A stretch of 64,000 nt of DNA, taken from positions 57,179,766 to 57,243,765 of the forward strand of contig NC_072801.1 in assembly GCF_028583425.1 (NCBI RefSeq), in the 5' to 3' direction. The notes below the pieces were generated by a model. The model saw nothing but the letters and a program-made list of their open reading frames with translations. It did not search any database and was not told the origin of the DNA. The stretch is from Eublepharis macularius. Lineage: Eukaryota; Chordata; Lepidosauria; Squamata; Eublepharidae. The translations under genes and the position numbers were made by a program. Positions 23,313 through 34,209 of the stretch are shown here, one piece after another; the stretch's first letter is position 1, and each line of letters begins with the position of its first letter.

Positions 23313-23714
23313 CTGCAGGACGTGTGGGACAGCCTGCTGGAATGGTTGCAGCAGTAGGAGTGTTGGCGGGAGCCCTGCGGGCTCTGGTGGCGGTGGGCAT
23401 TGGATCAGATCCCATTTGTTGGGGAGGCTGGGGCCTGTGCGCCCAGGCCCCCCATTAAGGGGATTCCCTTATGGAGTCTTGGGGGTGAGCGGTGAGGGGC
23501 ACGCCCAGCTTGGGGGCTGCCAGAGCACGCCACTCCCAGGTGGCATGGGAGTCACCAAGGGGTGTACACCGGGTGATCTCCCCCTTCATGCCGCTCCTGG
23601 TTTCCTCCCTCGGCCGGTGGTCCGAGGGGGATGTGGTTCATCGGCTGACAGGCGGGTCACCCGATGTTGGGATCTGATGCAGATGCTACGCCAATACTCC
23701 TTACTTGCTGTTTT

Positions 23715-23720
23715 AATAAA
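23715..23720 (+). promoter_or_regulatory. AATAAA polyadenylation signal of Ngaro copy 1
   Basis: AATAAA followed by a GT-rich stretch (GTTGTGGCCTTGTTTG) lies downstream of the hydrolase region and just before the second A repeat. This fits the 3' end of the element transcript. Confidence 0.6.
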
Positions 23721-23803
23721 GTTGTGGCCTTGTTTGCTCCAGTTCTGTGTATGTCTGCTTTGTCCCGTGCCGCGCACTCTCCCCACGGCCTTCACCCATA
23801 GGC

Positions 23804-25500
23804 GGCAAGGCAAGGCCCCCCTGCCTTACCGGGGGGCCTGTTTTGCCGCCGACGGGGCCGGGCGGGAGACTCGCAGCAGGCTTCCTGGTCGCGGGCATCT
23901 TTCCGGCTCCCGACGGGGCCCGCGAACAATGGCTTTGAATTCCGGGCGCCCAATCACGGGCGCCCGGATTCGTTGCAAGGGGCAGGGCCGGTGCACGCCG
24001 CAGCCATGGGGTCTCCCCTCTGGTCCGGTGGGGGGGGGTTAAATTGCGCCACCGCCCCACCTTGCCCCAGTCTGCGCCAGCCTTCTCTCGCGGTCCCCAG
24101 GCGGTCCCCAGGCTGTGTAAGTCCTCTTACGAGGCCCAGCTTTTCCGCACAGCCTTCATCCTGGCCTTTTACGGGGCTTTCAGGGTTAGCGAGCTGGTGC
24201 CTGGGTTGAGGGCGGACTTCTCCGGCCGCGCCGTGGCCTCCGCAGATGTCTCTTGGTCCCACCAGCGGGTGTCTCTCAGGCTCCGGCGTACTAAAGCAGA
24301 TCAGCAGGGGAAGGGGCACATCATCTGCCTGCGGGCTTCGCGGGGGCGGTCCCTGTGCCCAGTCCAGGCAGTTGAGCAGTTCTTGACGCTCCGGCCCCCC
24401 CTCCCTGGGCCATTTTTGATCCACAGGGATGGGTCCCCCCTCTCCCGGTACCAGTTCTCTGCGATCCTGAGGGCCGCTGTGCAGTCGTGCGGTTTGCTAG
24501 CACGGGATTTTGGGACCCGCTCCTTCCGTATAGGGGCGGCCACAGTTGCGGCCGATTTGGGCCTCCCCGCAAAAGCCATCCAGGCCATCGGTCGCTGGCG
24601 CTCGGGGGCCTTCAGGACTTACATTCGTCCCACACTTGGGCCATCTCATTGAGGCTGTTGCTCCTTATGTTCCATGTTTCAGGTTCCAGGAGGTCGGTTT
24701 GGTTATGTGGCCACAGCATTGTCCATTGGGCGGGGAAGTATGCCGAGTCATCTGGCTGGGGGGCCCACCTGGGCCTGGAGGATCGTCTTCAGCTTCACTG
24801 GATGGGAGTCTGCGGCATGTGTTGGGAGGCCCTAGTTCCCACCCTTCTGCATCAGGCGCGTCGCTTAGGCCCTCCGGACGCAATCGTCATCCAGCTCACG
24901 AGAGGGCCCAGAGTTGCAGCGAGAGGGCCCAGAGTTGCGGCGGGCCATGTGCGCCGACTTGGACTATCTCCGTGGAGTCTTCCCTGATGCCTTCTTCCTC
25001 TGGTCGGACCTTCTCCAGAGGCGAGCTTGGCGGGGGGCCCGGTGCCCTAAGAAGATCGACGGAGTCAGGCAGAAGCTGGCAAGAGCCATGGGGAATTTCA
25101 TCTCAGAAATCGGCGGCTGCCTCATTACCCACTGGGACATTTCTCACCAACTGGCCCCCCTGTTCCGGCCGGACGGGGTTCATCTGTCAAGCTGGGGTAT
25201 GGACATTTGGCTGCAGGACGTGTGGGACAGCCTGCTGGAATGGTTGCAGCAGTAGGAGTGTTGGCGGGAGCCCTGCGGGCTCTGGTGGCGGTGGGCATTG
25301 GATCAGATCCCATTTGTTGGGGAGGCTGGGGCCTGTGCGCCCAGGCCCCCCATTAAGGGGATTCCCTTATGGAGTCTTGGGGGTGAGCGGTGAGGGGCAC
25401 ACCCAGCTCGGGGGCTGCCAGAGCACGCCACTCCCAGGTGGCATGGGAGTCACCAAGGGGTGTACACAGGGTGATCTCCCCCTTCATGCCACTCCTGGTG
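23804..25500 (+). mobile_element. Ngaro second copy, internally deleted
   Basis: It starts with the second A repeat (23,804-24,090) and jumps to the catalytic half of the recombinase (about 24,096-24,652). The hydrolase region (about 24,690-25,255) and part of the 3' region follow, ending near 25,500. It is a remnant with a large internal deletion. Sequence shared with copy 1 (about 22,205-23,497) is very similar. Confidence 0.85.
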
Positions 25501-26880
25501 AATAGTGATTCACCAACTTACCACTCCCTTTCCCCTGGCACCTGTTTTGAACAGTATGTTTGAACAACAGAGGTCTACATGGTATGGAAAACACTAAAAG
25601 TATTCAAAACAGCAAAGTATTTATTGAAAGTAAAAAGTCCACACACCTACTCTCAGAACAGCACTTGAACAAGCAAGGGATCTCAAAAGAAAGCTGTAAA
25701 CATGCATTTCCTCTGCCCCTCACTCTGAACATGCCCTAGCTGATCTTATTCTATGGCAGGTTCTTTAAGTTTACTAGTTACAGCGTTCTAAAGGCTTCCC
25801 ATTACCTTGGTGCCTTTGTTCAGGCAGCCAGCCCTTTGTCCACATGGCAATGGCAGCCTTCAGCTGCAGCTAAAGTATGAGAGGTTCTTCCCCCAGAGGG
25901 AACCAGCCAAAATGGACCCCTCCCTCCATGCCAAGCAATTTTTTTATCTCCGTTTGCCACCTTCTTACAGGTCAAAGAATCCTTTCCCAAACCCTCCAGG
26001 AAGATATAATCTAGCTTCTCCCACCCCAAGTCTCTGTGTCTCTTATAGGTATCGGAGTCCCAGTTAAGGTGTGAACTAATCATTTCATTGTTTCCAGCCG
26101 CCGTATCTCTCAGCATATCCAAGGCTTTGATGGTTGGTACTTGGCGAGGTTTGGGAGCAATTGATTTCCCCCTTCCTGCTTGTCATCATCTTGGAGAGAG
26201 GAAACTTTTAAAAGTCAATGTGGAGGTTTTATCAAGCCCAAACCTCTAAAAAAATATTCATTCCCCCCCAACCTTTTTAGGAAATCAAAAAGCTCCCTCA
26301 GCCAAATGAAAGAGGATAAAATGGCCGCTCAAGGGACTAAGGTAAGGAAAATGTTAACTTTCCCACCCACATGACACCCATTTCAGCTTTGCTGTGGTCT
26401 TTCCCAGAGCAATGCAACAAAGCAGGCTTGAGAAAGATCACAGGAAAAAGACGGGGGGGAACTGGAACATGCAACGAAAGCACTGCAACGCTGCAGGGAA
26501 GTGAGGGAGGACACCTTGCAACTGCACCCATGCCGGAGCAAACAAGCCATAAAGAAGTGAGCAAAGACTGTCCCAAGGCCATCCAGTAATGTCCGAGTCT
26601 GATATCTGGTCCTCACCAATCCGACTCTGACCCTCTAAGAACTATGTCACAGTGGCTAAATCAAAACCATCTACAAAGCTACAAAGAAGTAAGCAAACTT
26701 CTGACTTCACTAAAATTCCCAGTCAGGTTGACTGTTACTCTAGAAAAGGCAGGGGAAGAAATGGTGTCAGAAGCCATGAAGGTTGCAAAGGTGGAATGCA
26801 AAATTAATTAGATACAGAAAGATCCCAGATTGCATCAGAGAAGCATGGTTGAAAATATAAATGCTAAACAGCCAAAGCAG
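25500..26880. other. No gene recognised
   Basis: The open frames on both strands have no domain, no splice-site support and no repeat identity I can name. Composition returns to AT-rich at the Ngaro boundary. Confidence 0.45.
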
Positions 26881-26883
26881 GGT

Positions 26884-27175
26884 AGTAGTCGGTGTGTTGG
26901 ATTAGAATCTAGAAGATTACAGTTCGAGTCCACACACTGCTGCAGAAGCTGTCTGGGTGACCATGGGCCAGTTGTTTTATTTTTTTTTAATCAAATGTAT
27001 AGTCTGCCCTCCCCGCGAATGGGCTCAGGACAGATTACAACATACAGATAAAAACACAGTTACTCTCCTTCAGCCTAATCGACCTCATAGAGTTGGTGGT
27101 ACAAGGAGGGGAGAATGTTGTATGTCACCCTGTGTTCACTGGAAGAATGGAGGGATAAAAATGTACTAAGTAAAT
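26884..27175 (+). repeat. tRNA-derived SINE
   Basis: The tRNA-like head has B-box GTTCGAGTCC and the body GGTGACCATGGGCCAGTTG. It ends AGGGATAAAAATGTACTAAG followed by TAAATAAATA. Confidence 0.7.
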
Positions 27176-27329
27176 AAATACATTTTATTATGTGAAGCTC
27201 TGCGTGAAGGAAAAGGGTGTGATTATTATTTCAGCCACTAGATGACAAAGTTGGCACGATTTTCAAACTGAAAAGTTTGTTGCCCTTGCTGACTCATTCA
27301 GGAGAAACCAACAAAAAAGGTAGTCTCAG

Positions 27330-28110
27330 GTGGGTAGCTGTGTTGGTTCCGAGTAGAAAAGCAAGATTCAGCTCCAGTAGCATCTTAAAGACCAACTAGT
27401 AGTAAGTAGTAGAAATACATTTATTGTCTATAGCCACAGACCGTCACAAATTTTCCAAACTATACAAAACATCAGCTTAAAAACGATTTTACAGTATTAC
27501 AGATTAAAATAATTAAGTAAAACAGCTATTAAGTAAAACCAAGCTATCCCAGGAGTCACAAAACCACCCCATTCAGTACCACCTTAGATCTAATCTTCTT
27601 GGCTGCAAGTGCAAACTAAGAGACATGGTTATCCGTATCTGATAAAAAAGAACACAATCTTCTCGATTTCAGAGTATGTGTTTGTGGCTGGTAGGATTCC
27701 AGCCAAAAATTTAGCTCTAGGCACACTACATAGAAACGGTTTTCAGGAGAAAACCATTACTATATTACCATTCCGCCGGGCCTATAAGACAGAGATGTTC
27801 TGCCAGGCATATGGTGGAGGCTAGGTTGGGCCCCCACTGGCCACACTGAAGATCTGTCCACCACCCTACACGTGAGTCTACATATGAGCCAGGGCTTGAA
27901 AACCAGTATTTTATCATCGCCATCTCAAGAGAAGCTGTATTGTATTTATTGCATAAAGCTGTTTTAATGTTATTTGTATAATGTTTTATCTGTTTTTAAT
28001 TCTTATTTATATAAATTGAAATGTTGTGCTCTGCCCTGAGCCTGTCTGGCAGGGAGGGCGGACTAAAAATCTAATATAATAAATAATAAATAAATAAAAA
28101 TAAATAAATA
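27330..28110. repeat. Mosaic of retroelement tails
   Basis: A 'GTAGCTGTGTTGGTTCCGAG' and 'TTAAAGACCAACTAG' tail at 27,330-27,400 is followed by a diverged stretch. A LINE-like tail (GAGCCTGTCTGGCAGGGAGG, then AATAAATAAATA) lies at about 27,935-28,110. No coding frame is supported. Confidence 0.5.
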
Positions 28111-28572
28111 AGAAAGCCAAAAATTTCCCACTGGAGCATTCATGGCAACCCAATTAAACCATGTAGCTCTTTCAAATATATTGGAGTAAACTTTAAAGAG
28201 ACCCTGAACTGGAAAATGCACCTTTTAAAGACCAGCTAGATTTCCAGGAGCTTTCAAGAGTCAAATATCTGAGAAAGGGAGCTCCGTCTCTTGAAAGCTC
28301 ATCATCTGGAAATCTAGTTGGTCTTTAAGGTTGATCAACAAAACAGGAGTCTTGTGTCACCCTACATACTTATTGTGGCAAAAATTTGGGTAGCCCTCTT
28401 CATCCAACACATGAACTATAACCTCAGCCGGGAGAGACGCACACTCGTAGATGTAATCAGTGGGGTCAAAAAGCAACAAAAATGCAAGCAGCAGAGTCTG
28501 TGATATGTGTAAAAGATAAGCACACTGCCTGTTCACAGCAGCTGTATTGGGTGATAAAACTATCAATCTCAG

Positions 28573-28948
28573 AGCCAAGCTACAAGTGACGCCTGACACA
28601 GGTTGAACACTTGTCAACTTCCCTCAAGGTTTTTTTTTTTAAAGCTTCCCTCAAGTTTTGATGGGAAATGTAGGTGTCCTGGTCTTACAGCTTGGCTCTC
28701 CATTTAATTGAAGTTTACAGAAACCCTACACACACACTCAGCGGAGGGGAAGGGGGGTGCCCGGTGAGAGTTCAATGCCTGCACTCCCCTCCTGACCGCA
28801 TGTTCTCCCTCCCATAGACTGCTGCTCTGTAAACTTCAATTAAATGGAGAGCCAAGCTGCAAGACCAGAATGCCTACATTTCCCATCAAAACTTGAGGGA
28901 AGCTGACAAGTGTCCAACCTGTGTCAGGCATCACTTGTAGCTTGGCTT
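28573..28948. mobile_element. Palindromic MITE, GCCAAGCTACAAGTGA family, long form
   Basis: The ends GAGCCAAGCTACAAGTGACG and CACTTGTAGCTTGGCT pair. Inside, AAACTTCAATTAAATGGAGA occurs in both orientations around a GC-rich spacer, giving a nested palindrome. Confidence 0.75.
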
Positions 28949-29459
28949 TCATTTTACTCAGCTAACACCTGACTGAGCCCTAGCTGGAGAGTGTCAAAGT
29001 CCCAGATCACTTCTCATTCAACAGTTTCACAAGGAAGACTTCCTTTGCTGATTAACAATTTTCAAATAAGCAAGAAAGCATGCAGAGCACTCTACGGCAG
29101 CTGAGCCATTTGTCCTAGGCATACAACAAAAGTCACAGTGCAGTCCTATGCAGAATTACTCCAGTCTAAGTCCATTTACTTTAATCGACTGGAGTAACTC
29201 ACCATAGGATCACACAGTTAATTATTCTCCCCAAAGGCAACCCAAAGTGACTTAATGACATGGTTCTCCCCACTTCCCTTTTCCCTGAGAGTGGATACAG
29301 GAGCAAGAAGGCCTTTGCATTTATTGCAGGATCCAGTTCATCAGCTGCAGTATCTGTTAGGTGGACAATTGCTGCTGCTGCTGAATAATGATTTTCAATT
29401 AGAGAACTGACTGTAAGTAAGGAGCTGATGGTGGGAATTCCACAGCCAGGGTATCTCCA

Positions 29460-29642
29460 CTGGCCTGTGTGGCGCAGGGGTTGGGCAAGCATCTGGCAGA
29501 CCCGGGTTCAAATCTCCACCCTGTCTTGAAGCTAACTGGGTGACCTTGGGCCACTCATTTTCATCACAGGGTTCTTGTAGAGACAAAATGGGGTACTTCC
29601 TCCTAAGCTCCTTGGAGGAAGGCAGGATATACATGTACTAGA
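29460..29642 (+). repeat. tRNA-derived SINE
   Basis: The A-box region GTGTGGCGCAGGGGTTGG and B-box GGGTTCAAATCTCC are followed by GGTGACCTTGGGCCACTCA. The 3' end is GGCAGGATATACATGTACTA. Confidence 0.75.
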
Positions 29643-29644
29643 TA

Positions 29645-29830
29645 GATTAATGCAAAACAAGATTCAAGTTCAGCAGAACCTTCAAGATCAGGATTTCCAA
29701 GGTATAAAGCTTCTGGGAGTCAAGCTCCTTTTATCCAATATCTGGAAAACAAATTGGACTTTTAGGTGACAACTCACATCTCACTGTTCTATCGCAGACC
29801 AACATGGCTACCCACCTGAAACTAGATCAA
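29645..29830. repeat. Interspersed repeat tail
   Basis: Words such as TTCTGGGAGTCAAGCTCC and CAACATGGCTACCCACCTG match the family also seen at about 28,230 and 38,250. Confidence 0.5.
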
Positions 29831-30143
29831 TACAGGACAGTGCATAAAGGTTACTGGTGATATAGCAGGAAGCAAGACTGGTATCTGGAGTCAGCAAAAC
29901 ATACCCTTCCAACACTTCAGAAGGATGCACACAGATGAAGGGGACAGCCTTACTTCCATACTATTACATAGTTCTAAGGCTCCATCTCATTTGATGAATA
30001 GTGTTGTCCTTTACACTGCAACAGCCTATCCTGCCTGGTTTTAACGAAGCAGAGATGAGACATGTGAGGCCAGAAAGCTTAGAAATGCAAGACAGGGGGT
30101 GTCATGGCGCTACACAGAGCTCAAATAATAACAAGATAACAAG

Positions 30144-30831
30144 TAGAGATGGGCACGATCCACATTACGATCGAAAAACCCCCCACGATAATGGCGATTG
30201 TGCGATTGGGACCTGGCGGATCGTGCTTGGCCATGGCCAATGATCCAGAGATCGCGGGGGGGGGGGGCTGGATCGGGGCTTGATCAGGACAATCGTGCTT
30301 GGATCGGGAAGCCAGACACTCAGGCACCAGCAATCTATTCCCCTGGCAACAGAGCCAGGGGAATGCCTGAGCTGTGTTTGCCCTCCTTCTGTCGCCTTGG
30401 AAACCCGAATGGAAGCCCAGCTTTCCTTGATCAGCAGGGCTTCCTTCCAACCACGGAGCTGCAAAGCAGTCATCAGTTGGGAGAAGACAGCCAGGGGAGG
30501 GAGGGGGAAGGGGGTGTTCTGTAGCCATCCAATCTCATCCCTGCAAACCCTGATAGGCAGCTCTGATGGCCAAACACAGGCCAGACCCCCCCTGCCCCCT
30601 CAGGGGAGGCGGCTCATCGCTGTCTCCCCGTGCCTGCCATGCCCGGCAGCCACTCGCAGCACCCACCTTCCCACATAGCTGGGAATAGCGGCGCGCTTTG
30701 GCCTCCAAGAGCCACGATCAATGGGTCGGGAACGGGAGATGATCGGTGTGGATCGTTTATTGGGGATCGTCGCTGGCGCCGATCCACAATCAGCTGGATC
30801 GTTAATTTATTTTGGATCGTGCCCATATCTA
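30144..30831. mobile_element. hAT-like non-autonomous DNA transposon, copy B
   Basis: The ends TAGAGATGGGCACGATCC and GGATCGTGCCCATATCTA are inverted repeats. The 8-bp target duplication ATAACAAG is perfect (30136-30143 and 30832-30839). There is no transposase. It is homologous over its length to copies A and C, but the recurring inner word is GGATCG/CGATCC. Confidence 0.92.
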
Positions 30832-30999
30832 ATAACAAGCCTGTAAAATGGAGATGTTCTGCTGGGCCTTTGGCTGAGTGCCAGCAGGTGTCCTCCTTCT
30901 TCCATCCAAGACCACCACTTCTTCTGGGGCTGCCCTCGGCCATCTGCTATGCCCGTATACAGACTCCCAATATTTGTGTAAATAGCCTGATACAGGACT

Positions 31000-31140
31000 A
31001 TTTTAATGATTTTTAAAAAATTATTATTGATTTTTTGTTTTTGTGATTTTAATGTATTTTTTAATGTTGTTAGCCGCTCTGAGCCCATCTGTGGGGAGGG
31101 TGGGGTATAAATTGAATAAAATAAATAAATAATAAATAAG
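31000..31140 (+). repeat. LINE-like 3' tail
   Basis: TTAGCCGCTCTGAGCCCATC and GGGGAGGGTGGGGTATAAAT are followed by an (AATA)n end. The same tail type is seen at about 27,935. Confidence 0.6.
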
Positions 31141-31199
31141 ATTCAAAAGAGTGCAAGATCCAGCCAGAGTGGGTGTGTGCCCCATTCCCAGCCAATGAT

Positions 31200-31600
31200 G
31201 AACGGCAACACCAGTTTATTATTTATATTCTTATTTATTTAGAACATTTCTATGCTCTTTCCCCAGGAAACCTGCTCAAGGTAGTGTATAAGTAAAACAT
31301 CAACAGATGAAAATAGTTTAAAAATTGCAAACTATAAACACAGCATTAAAAAAACCCAGACAGAATCTAAATCACAGCATAAAACAGTTCACAGTGTCAT
31401 AAGGATCTCTTAAAACAGGCTAGAGGAGACTATAAAAACAATTTTTAAAGGCCAACCACTAATTATAAGCCTGGGTAAAAAGGAGTGCTTTAGCCTGGTC
31501 CCTAAAATATAGTTACCACCAGGTAAGCTTCAGTGAGGAGGCATGTCAAAGGTGAGGTGCCACCACTAAAAAAAGCCATGTCCTGGCTGCCACCAGCCTC
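31200..31600. repeat. Reversed retroelement tail
   Basis: It starts with a TTATTTATTTAGAACATTTC tail and runs into words such as GTGCTTTAGCCTGGTCC and GGTGAGGTGCCACCA that look like an interspersed repeat rather than a gene. The family is unknown. Confidence 0.4.
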
Positions 31601-31626
31601 ACGTCTGTCTGCTGGGAGGCAGAGAG

Positions 31627-31822
31627 CAGGGCCATTTCCACACTACTCACCTTCCATCGGAATGCCACGGAACGTTGCGAACAAAACCTGGAAGATAGCG
31701 TTTTCTCGCGCGAGTTTTGCCCAATGTCACACAAAACTCTTGCGAGAAAACGCTATCTTCCACGATTTTTTTCCAACATTCCGCGGCGTTCCAATTGAAG
31801 GTGAGTAGTGTGGAAACGGCCC
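31627..31822. mobile_element. Palindromic MITE, GGCCATTTCCACAC end type
   Basis: The ends GGGCCATTTCCACACTACTC and GAGTAGTGTGGAAACGGCCC pair. Inside, GATAGCGTTTTCTCGCGCGA pairs with GCGAGAAAACGCTATC. The inner part resembles the element at 52,478 (CTCGCGCGAGAAAACGC). Confidence 0.8.
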
Positions 31823-31829
31823 ATATTTG

Positions 31830-32945
31830 TGAGGCAAGTTGAATAATATGGGAAGAGGCAATCCTTGAGGAATAGGAAAGTATACATATATTTCTACAGA
31901 GACACAATTCTTTTTTGCAGAGTTAGCCAATTTCAGTTCCTGTTGAGATCAAAACAGAGGAATTACAATTCAGCAATTGAGTGCTGGAGCCTCCCTTTTA
32001 AAACAACTTCTTTCTTTTTGTTTAAGGAGGATAATTTTGAAATCTGCCACTGTGCAGCTATGCAATGGACAACAAAGACACTTTGTTGTGTTATAAACAG
32101 AAGGTCCCTATTCAGGAAACAGAGGATACAGGGAGGGGGGTAAACTTGCCAAGCATCTAAAGCACAAATTTGGATCAAGTCACTGTGAGTGGTAAGAATC
32201 TGGATCAGATTCTTATTATGAACTCCAAAATCTATTTCTTTACTGGAAGGGGGGGTTACATACTTTCCCCCTTTACCATCAATCTAATTGTAAGCCCCCC
32301 AATGCAGCTGGAACAATTATTCTGAAAAATATTTAAAAGGTAGAAACTGAATAATCCCTATCAACAGTGCAAAATGTGAGAAGTAGAGGGGCAGGGTTTT
32401 TTGAAAAATGTATTCATTTCTGCCCCTCTTCCTCTAAGGAGCACTGGCTAACACAGATCGTTCTCTTTCCTTCATCTTATTCCCACACCAACTAAAGAAA
32501 AAACAAGTGTGTGGTCAGGAAGGCATATGTGTCGTAGATGAATAAAGACCATTTTCCAATCTGATCTAAATTCACGATGAAGAAACATGTTCAGGGCAGG
32601 CTGAATGGCGATTTGAACCTCGGTCTCTTGCTCTAACCACCACTGCACACTTCCTCTTCAGCATTACATCCTTTGGCGGTCACCTTGTACACCCAGACTG
32701 CAACCTGATCCCAACACCGTTTTAAATCCGCATACCTGCTCTACATTTCGCCTAGGGTCCTTACCAGAGGAGACCTTAAGCTCAAGGCCTGAAGCATCTT
32801 TTACTTCTCTCTCACTCCACCCCTCTCTTTTTAACTTTCGCCCCAATGAAGAATTCCGTAGAGCCACAAGGCTTGCGGTGTATGGCATTATTAGGGTTGG
32901 TTCTCTACAAGGTATTACATGTTGGGTTGACCGCTCCAGGCTGAG
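31830..32945. other. No gene recognised
   Basis: AT-rich sequence with no supported exon or repeat identity. It lies just upstream of the CpG-rich block. Confidence 0.4.
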
Positions 32946-32949
32946 AAAT

Positions 32950-33500
32950 ACGGAAGCACCTCGCTAGTCAGGGATGGTTACGCGCAAGGAAGCGGCCTTC
33001 GGATTGCTTCCCAAGTGTTTCGGAGCTCCGGCGCCGAGTTTCCTTCCTTCTCCCTGCTCCGCCCCGCACCTGCTCTGCCGCCCACTGCCGGCCAATCCGC
33101 GCTGCCCTCCGCGCGGCTTCGGCGAAGGAAGGAAACTGCCGCGGCCCCAGATTGCCGCAAGAATGTTTTTACTTTCGCTTCTCCGCTCCTCGCCCCGGGG
33201 CCTCGGTGTGCTCGCGGATCCGGATCGGGGACAGGTAAGGCGGTGGAGGGAGAGGCTGGGACTTCACCTGCTCCTGCGGGCGGGCGGGAGGCTGGTCGGC
33301 CCTGGAGCCGCTTGAGCCAGTGCAGCATCGCGTTCAGGGGTCAGGAAAGGAAAAACGCCCCCCCCTTTCGCCCATCCCTCGACATTAAGCTCCCTTGCGC
33401 CCCCGGGTGCATTGTGGATCGCGCCGGCGCTGGGTTCCGCGGCCATTCATTTTGACAAGCGCGCAGGAGAAGTCAGGAGAGGTGCCGGTGGGTCGCTGGG
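32950..33500 (+). promoter_or_regulatory. CpG island; candidate RNF112 promoter and leader exon
   Basis: CpG dinucleotides are dense here and rare in flanking DNA outside the Ngaro. A good splice donor (GGGGACAG|GTAAGG, exon end 33,234) lies on the plus strand. The next strong plus-strand acceptor that leads to an RNF112 start is at 40,548. The inferred model is a non-coding first exon ending at 33,234. A minus-strand transcript starting here cannot be excluded. Confidence 0.6.
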
Positions 33501-33989
33501 ATGGGCCCTAGTAGAAGAGCAAGATTCCGGTCCGGCGGCACCTTCGAGACCAACTAGGATATCACCGTTTGAGAGGCACGGCTCCCTTCGTTGGGGAGCT
33601 AAAATTAAATTTTCCCTAAAGCCACAAATGGGTTTTTTAAAATTGTGAATGTCTAAGGATGAAGGAGGTTGTGGGAGGAGGAGAACTTTAGAAGCAGCCG
33701 ACCACATATTTAAGGAGCAACACTTGGGGGGGAGGGGGCATGCTTAGTTTCTAAAGGATCGTTCCGGGAGCTGTTTTTAGAAGCCCAAACCTAGGCCCGT
33801 TTACTGGGAGCCAAGCCCCGTTGTATCCGGTGGCGTTTTCTCCCCCGGGGAACTGTGGCTGGCGTTGCAGCCTCTGTCCCTTGCGCAAGATGAAGAGGGA
33901 AAGAGACGTTTTCACACCACGTGTGCATTGTGGGTAAGGGGGAGCCGAATGACCAAAATGAGGAAATGGCCACAGTAAAATACATACTG

Positions 33990-34205
33990 TGGCTCAGAAG
34001 CAAGCTCCACATGGAGGTGCCTTATACTGACTCAGTATAAGGCAGTATTGAGCTGTGACAGTTAGTGTTGTCTATTCCGGCTGTCAGCAGATCTTTGAGG
34101 CCTTGGCGTCTTTCGCATTGTTTACCTGATCCTTTTTTTACTGGAGAGTGAACCTGGGACTTCAGACAGAGAAAGCAGATGGTCAACCACAGAGCTAATT
34201 GGACT
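33990..34205 (-). repeat. tRNA-derived SINE, reverse
   Basis: On the plus strand it begins GGTGCCTTATACTGACTCAG and ends near GAACCTGGGACTTC, a reversed B-box. It matches the better-preserved copy at 56,254. Confidence 0.6.
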
Positions 34206-34209
34206 GGCC

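Larger units (their letters stand above)
18306..25500 (+). mobile_element. Ngaro-like tyrosine-recombinase retrotransposon, tandem pair (fossil)
   Basis: This GC-rich block differs sharply from its AT-rich surroundings. It holds, in order, a terminal A repeat, a gag-like region with a zinc-finger motif, reverse transcriptase, RNase H, a tyrosine recombinase and an SGNH-hydrolase region. A second A repeat and a shortened second copy follow. The YR plus hydrolase content and directly repeated (not inverted) ends point to Ngaro within the DIRS order. No target-site duplication is expected, since this order integrates by recombinase. The long copy looks nearly complete with an estimated few breaks. 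The second copy is a deleted remnant. The shared segments look about 98% alike by eye, so the tandem arose recently. Confidence 0.85.

Noticed and set aside
32974-33455. Frames of 113-146 residues in the CpG island
   Set aside because: They are GC-driven, cross a strong splice donor and show no domain. The block is better explained as promoter and leader exon.
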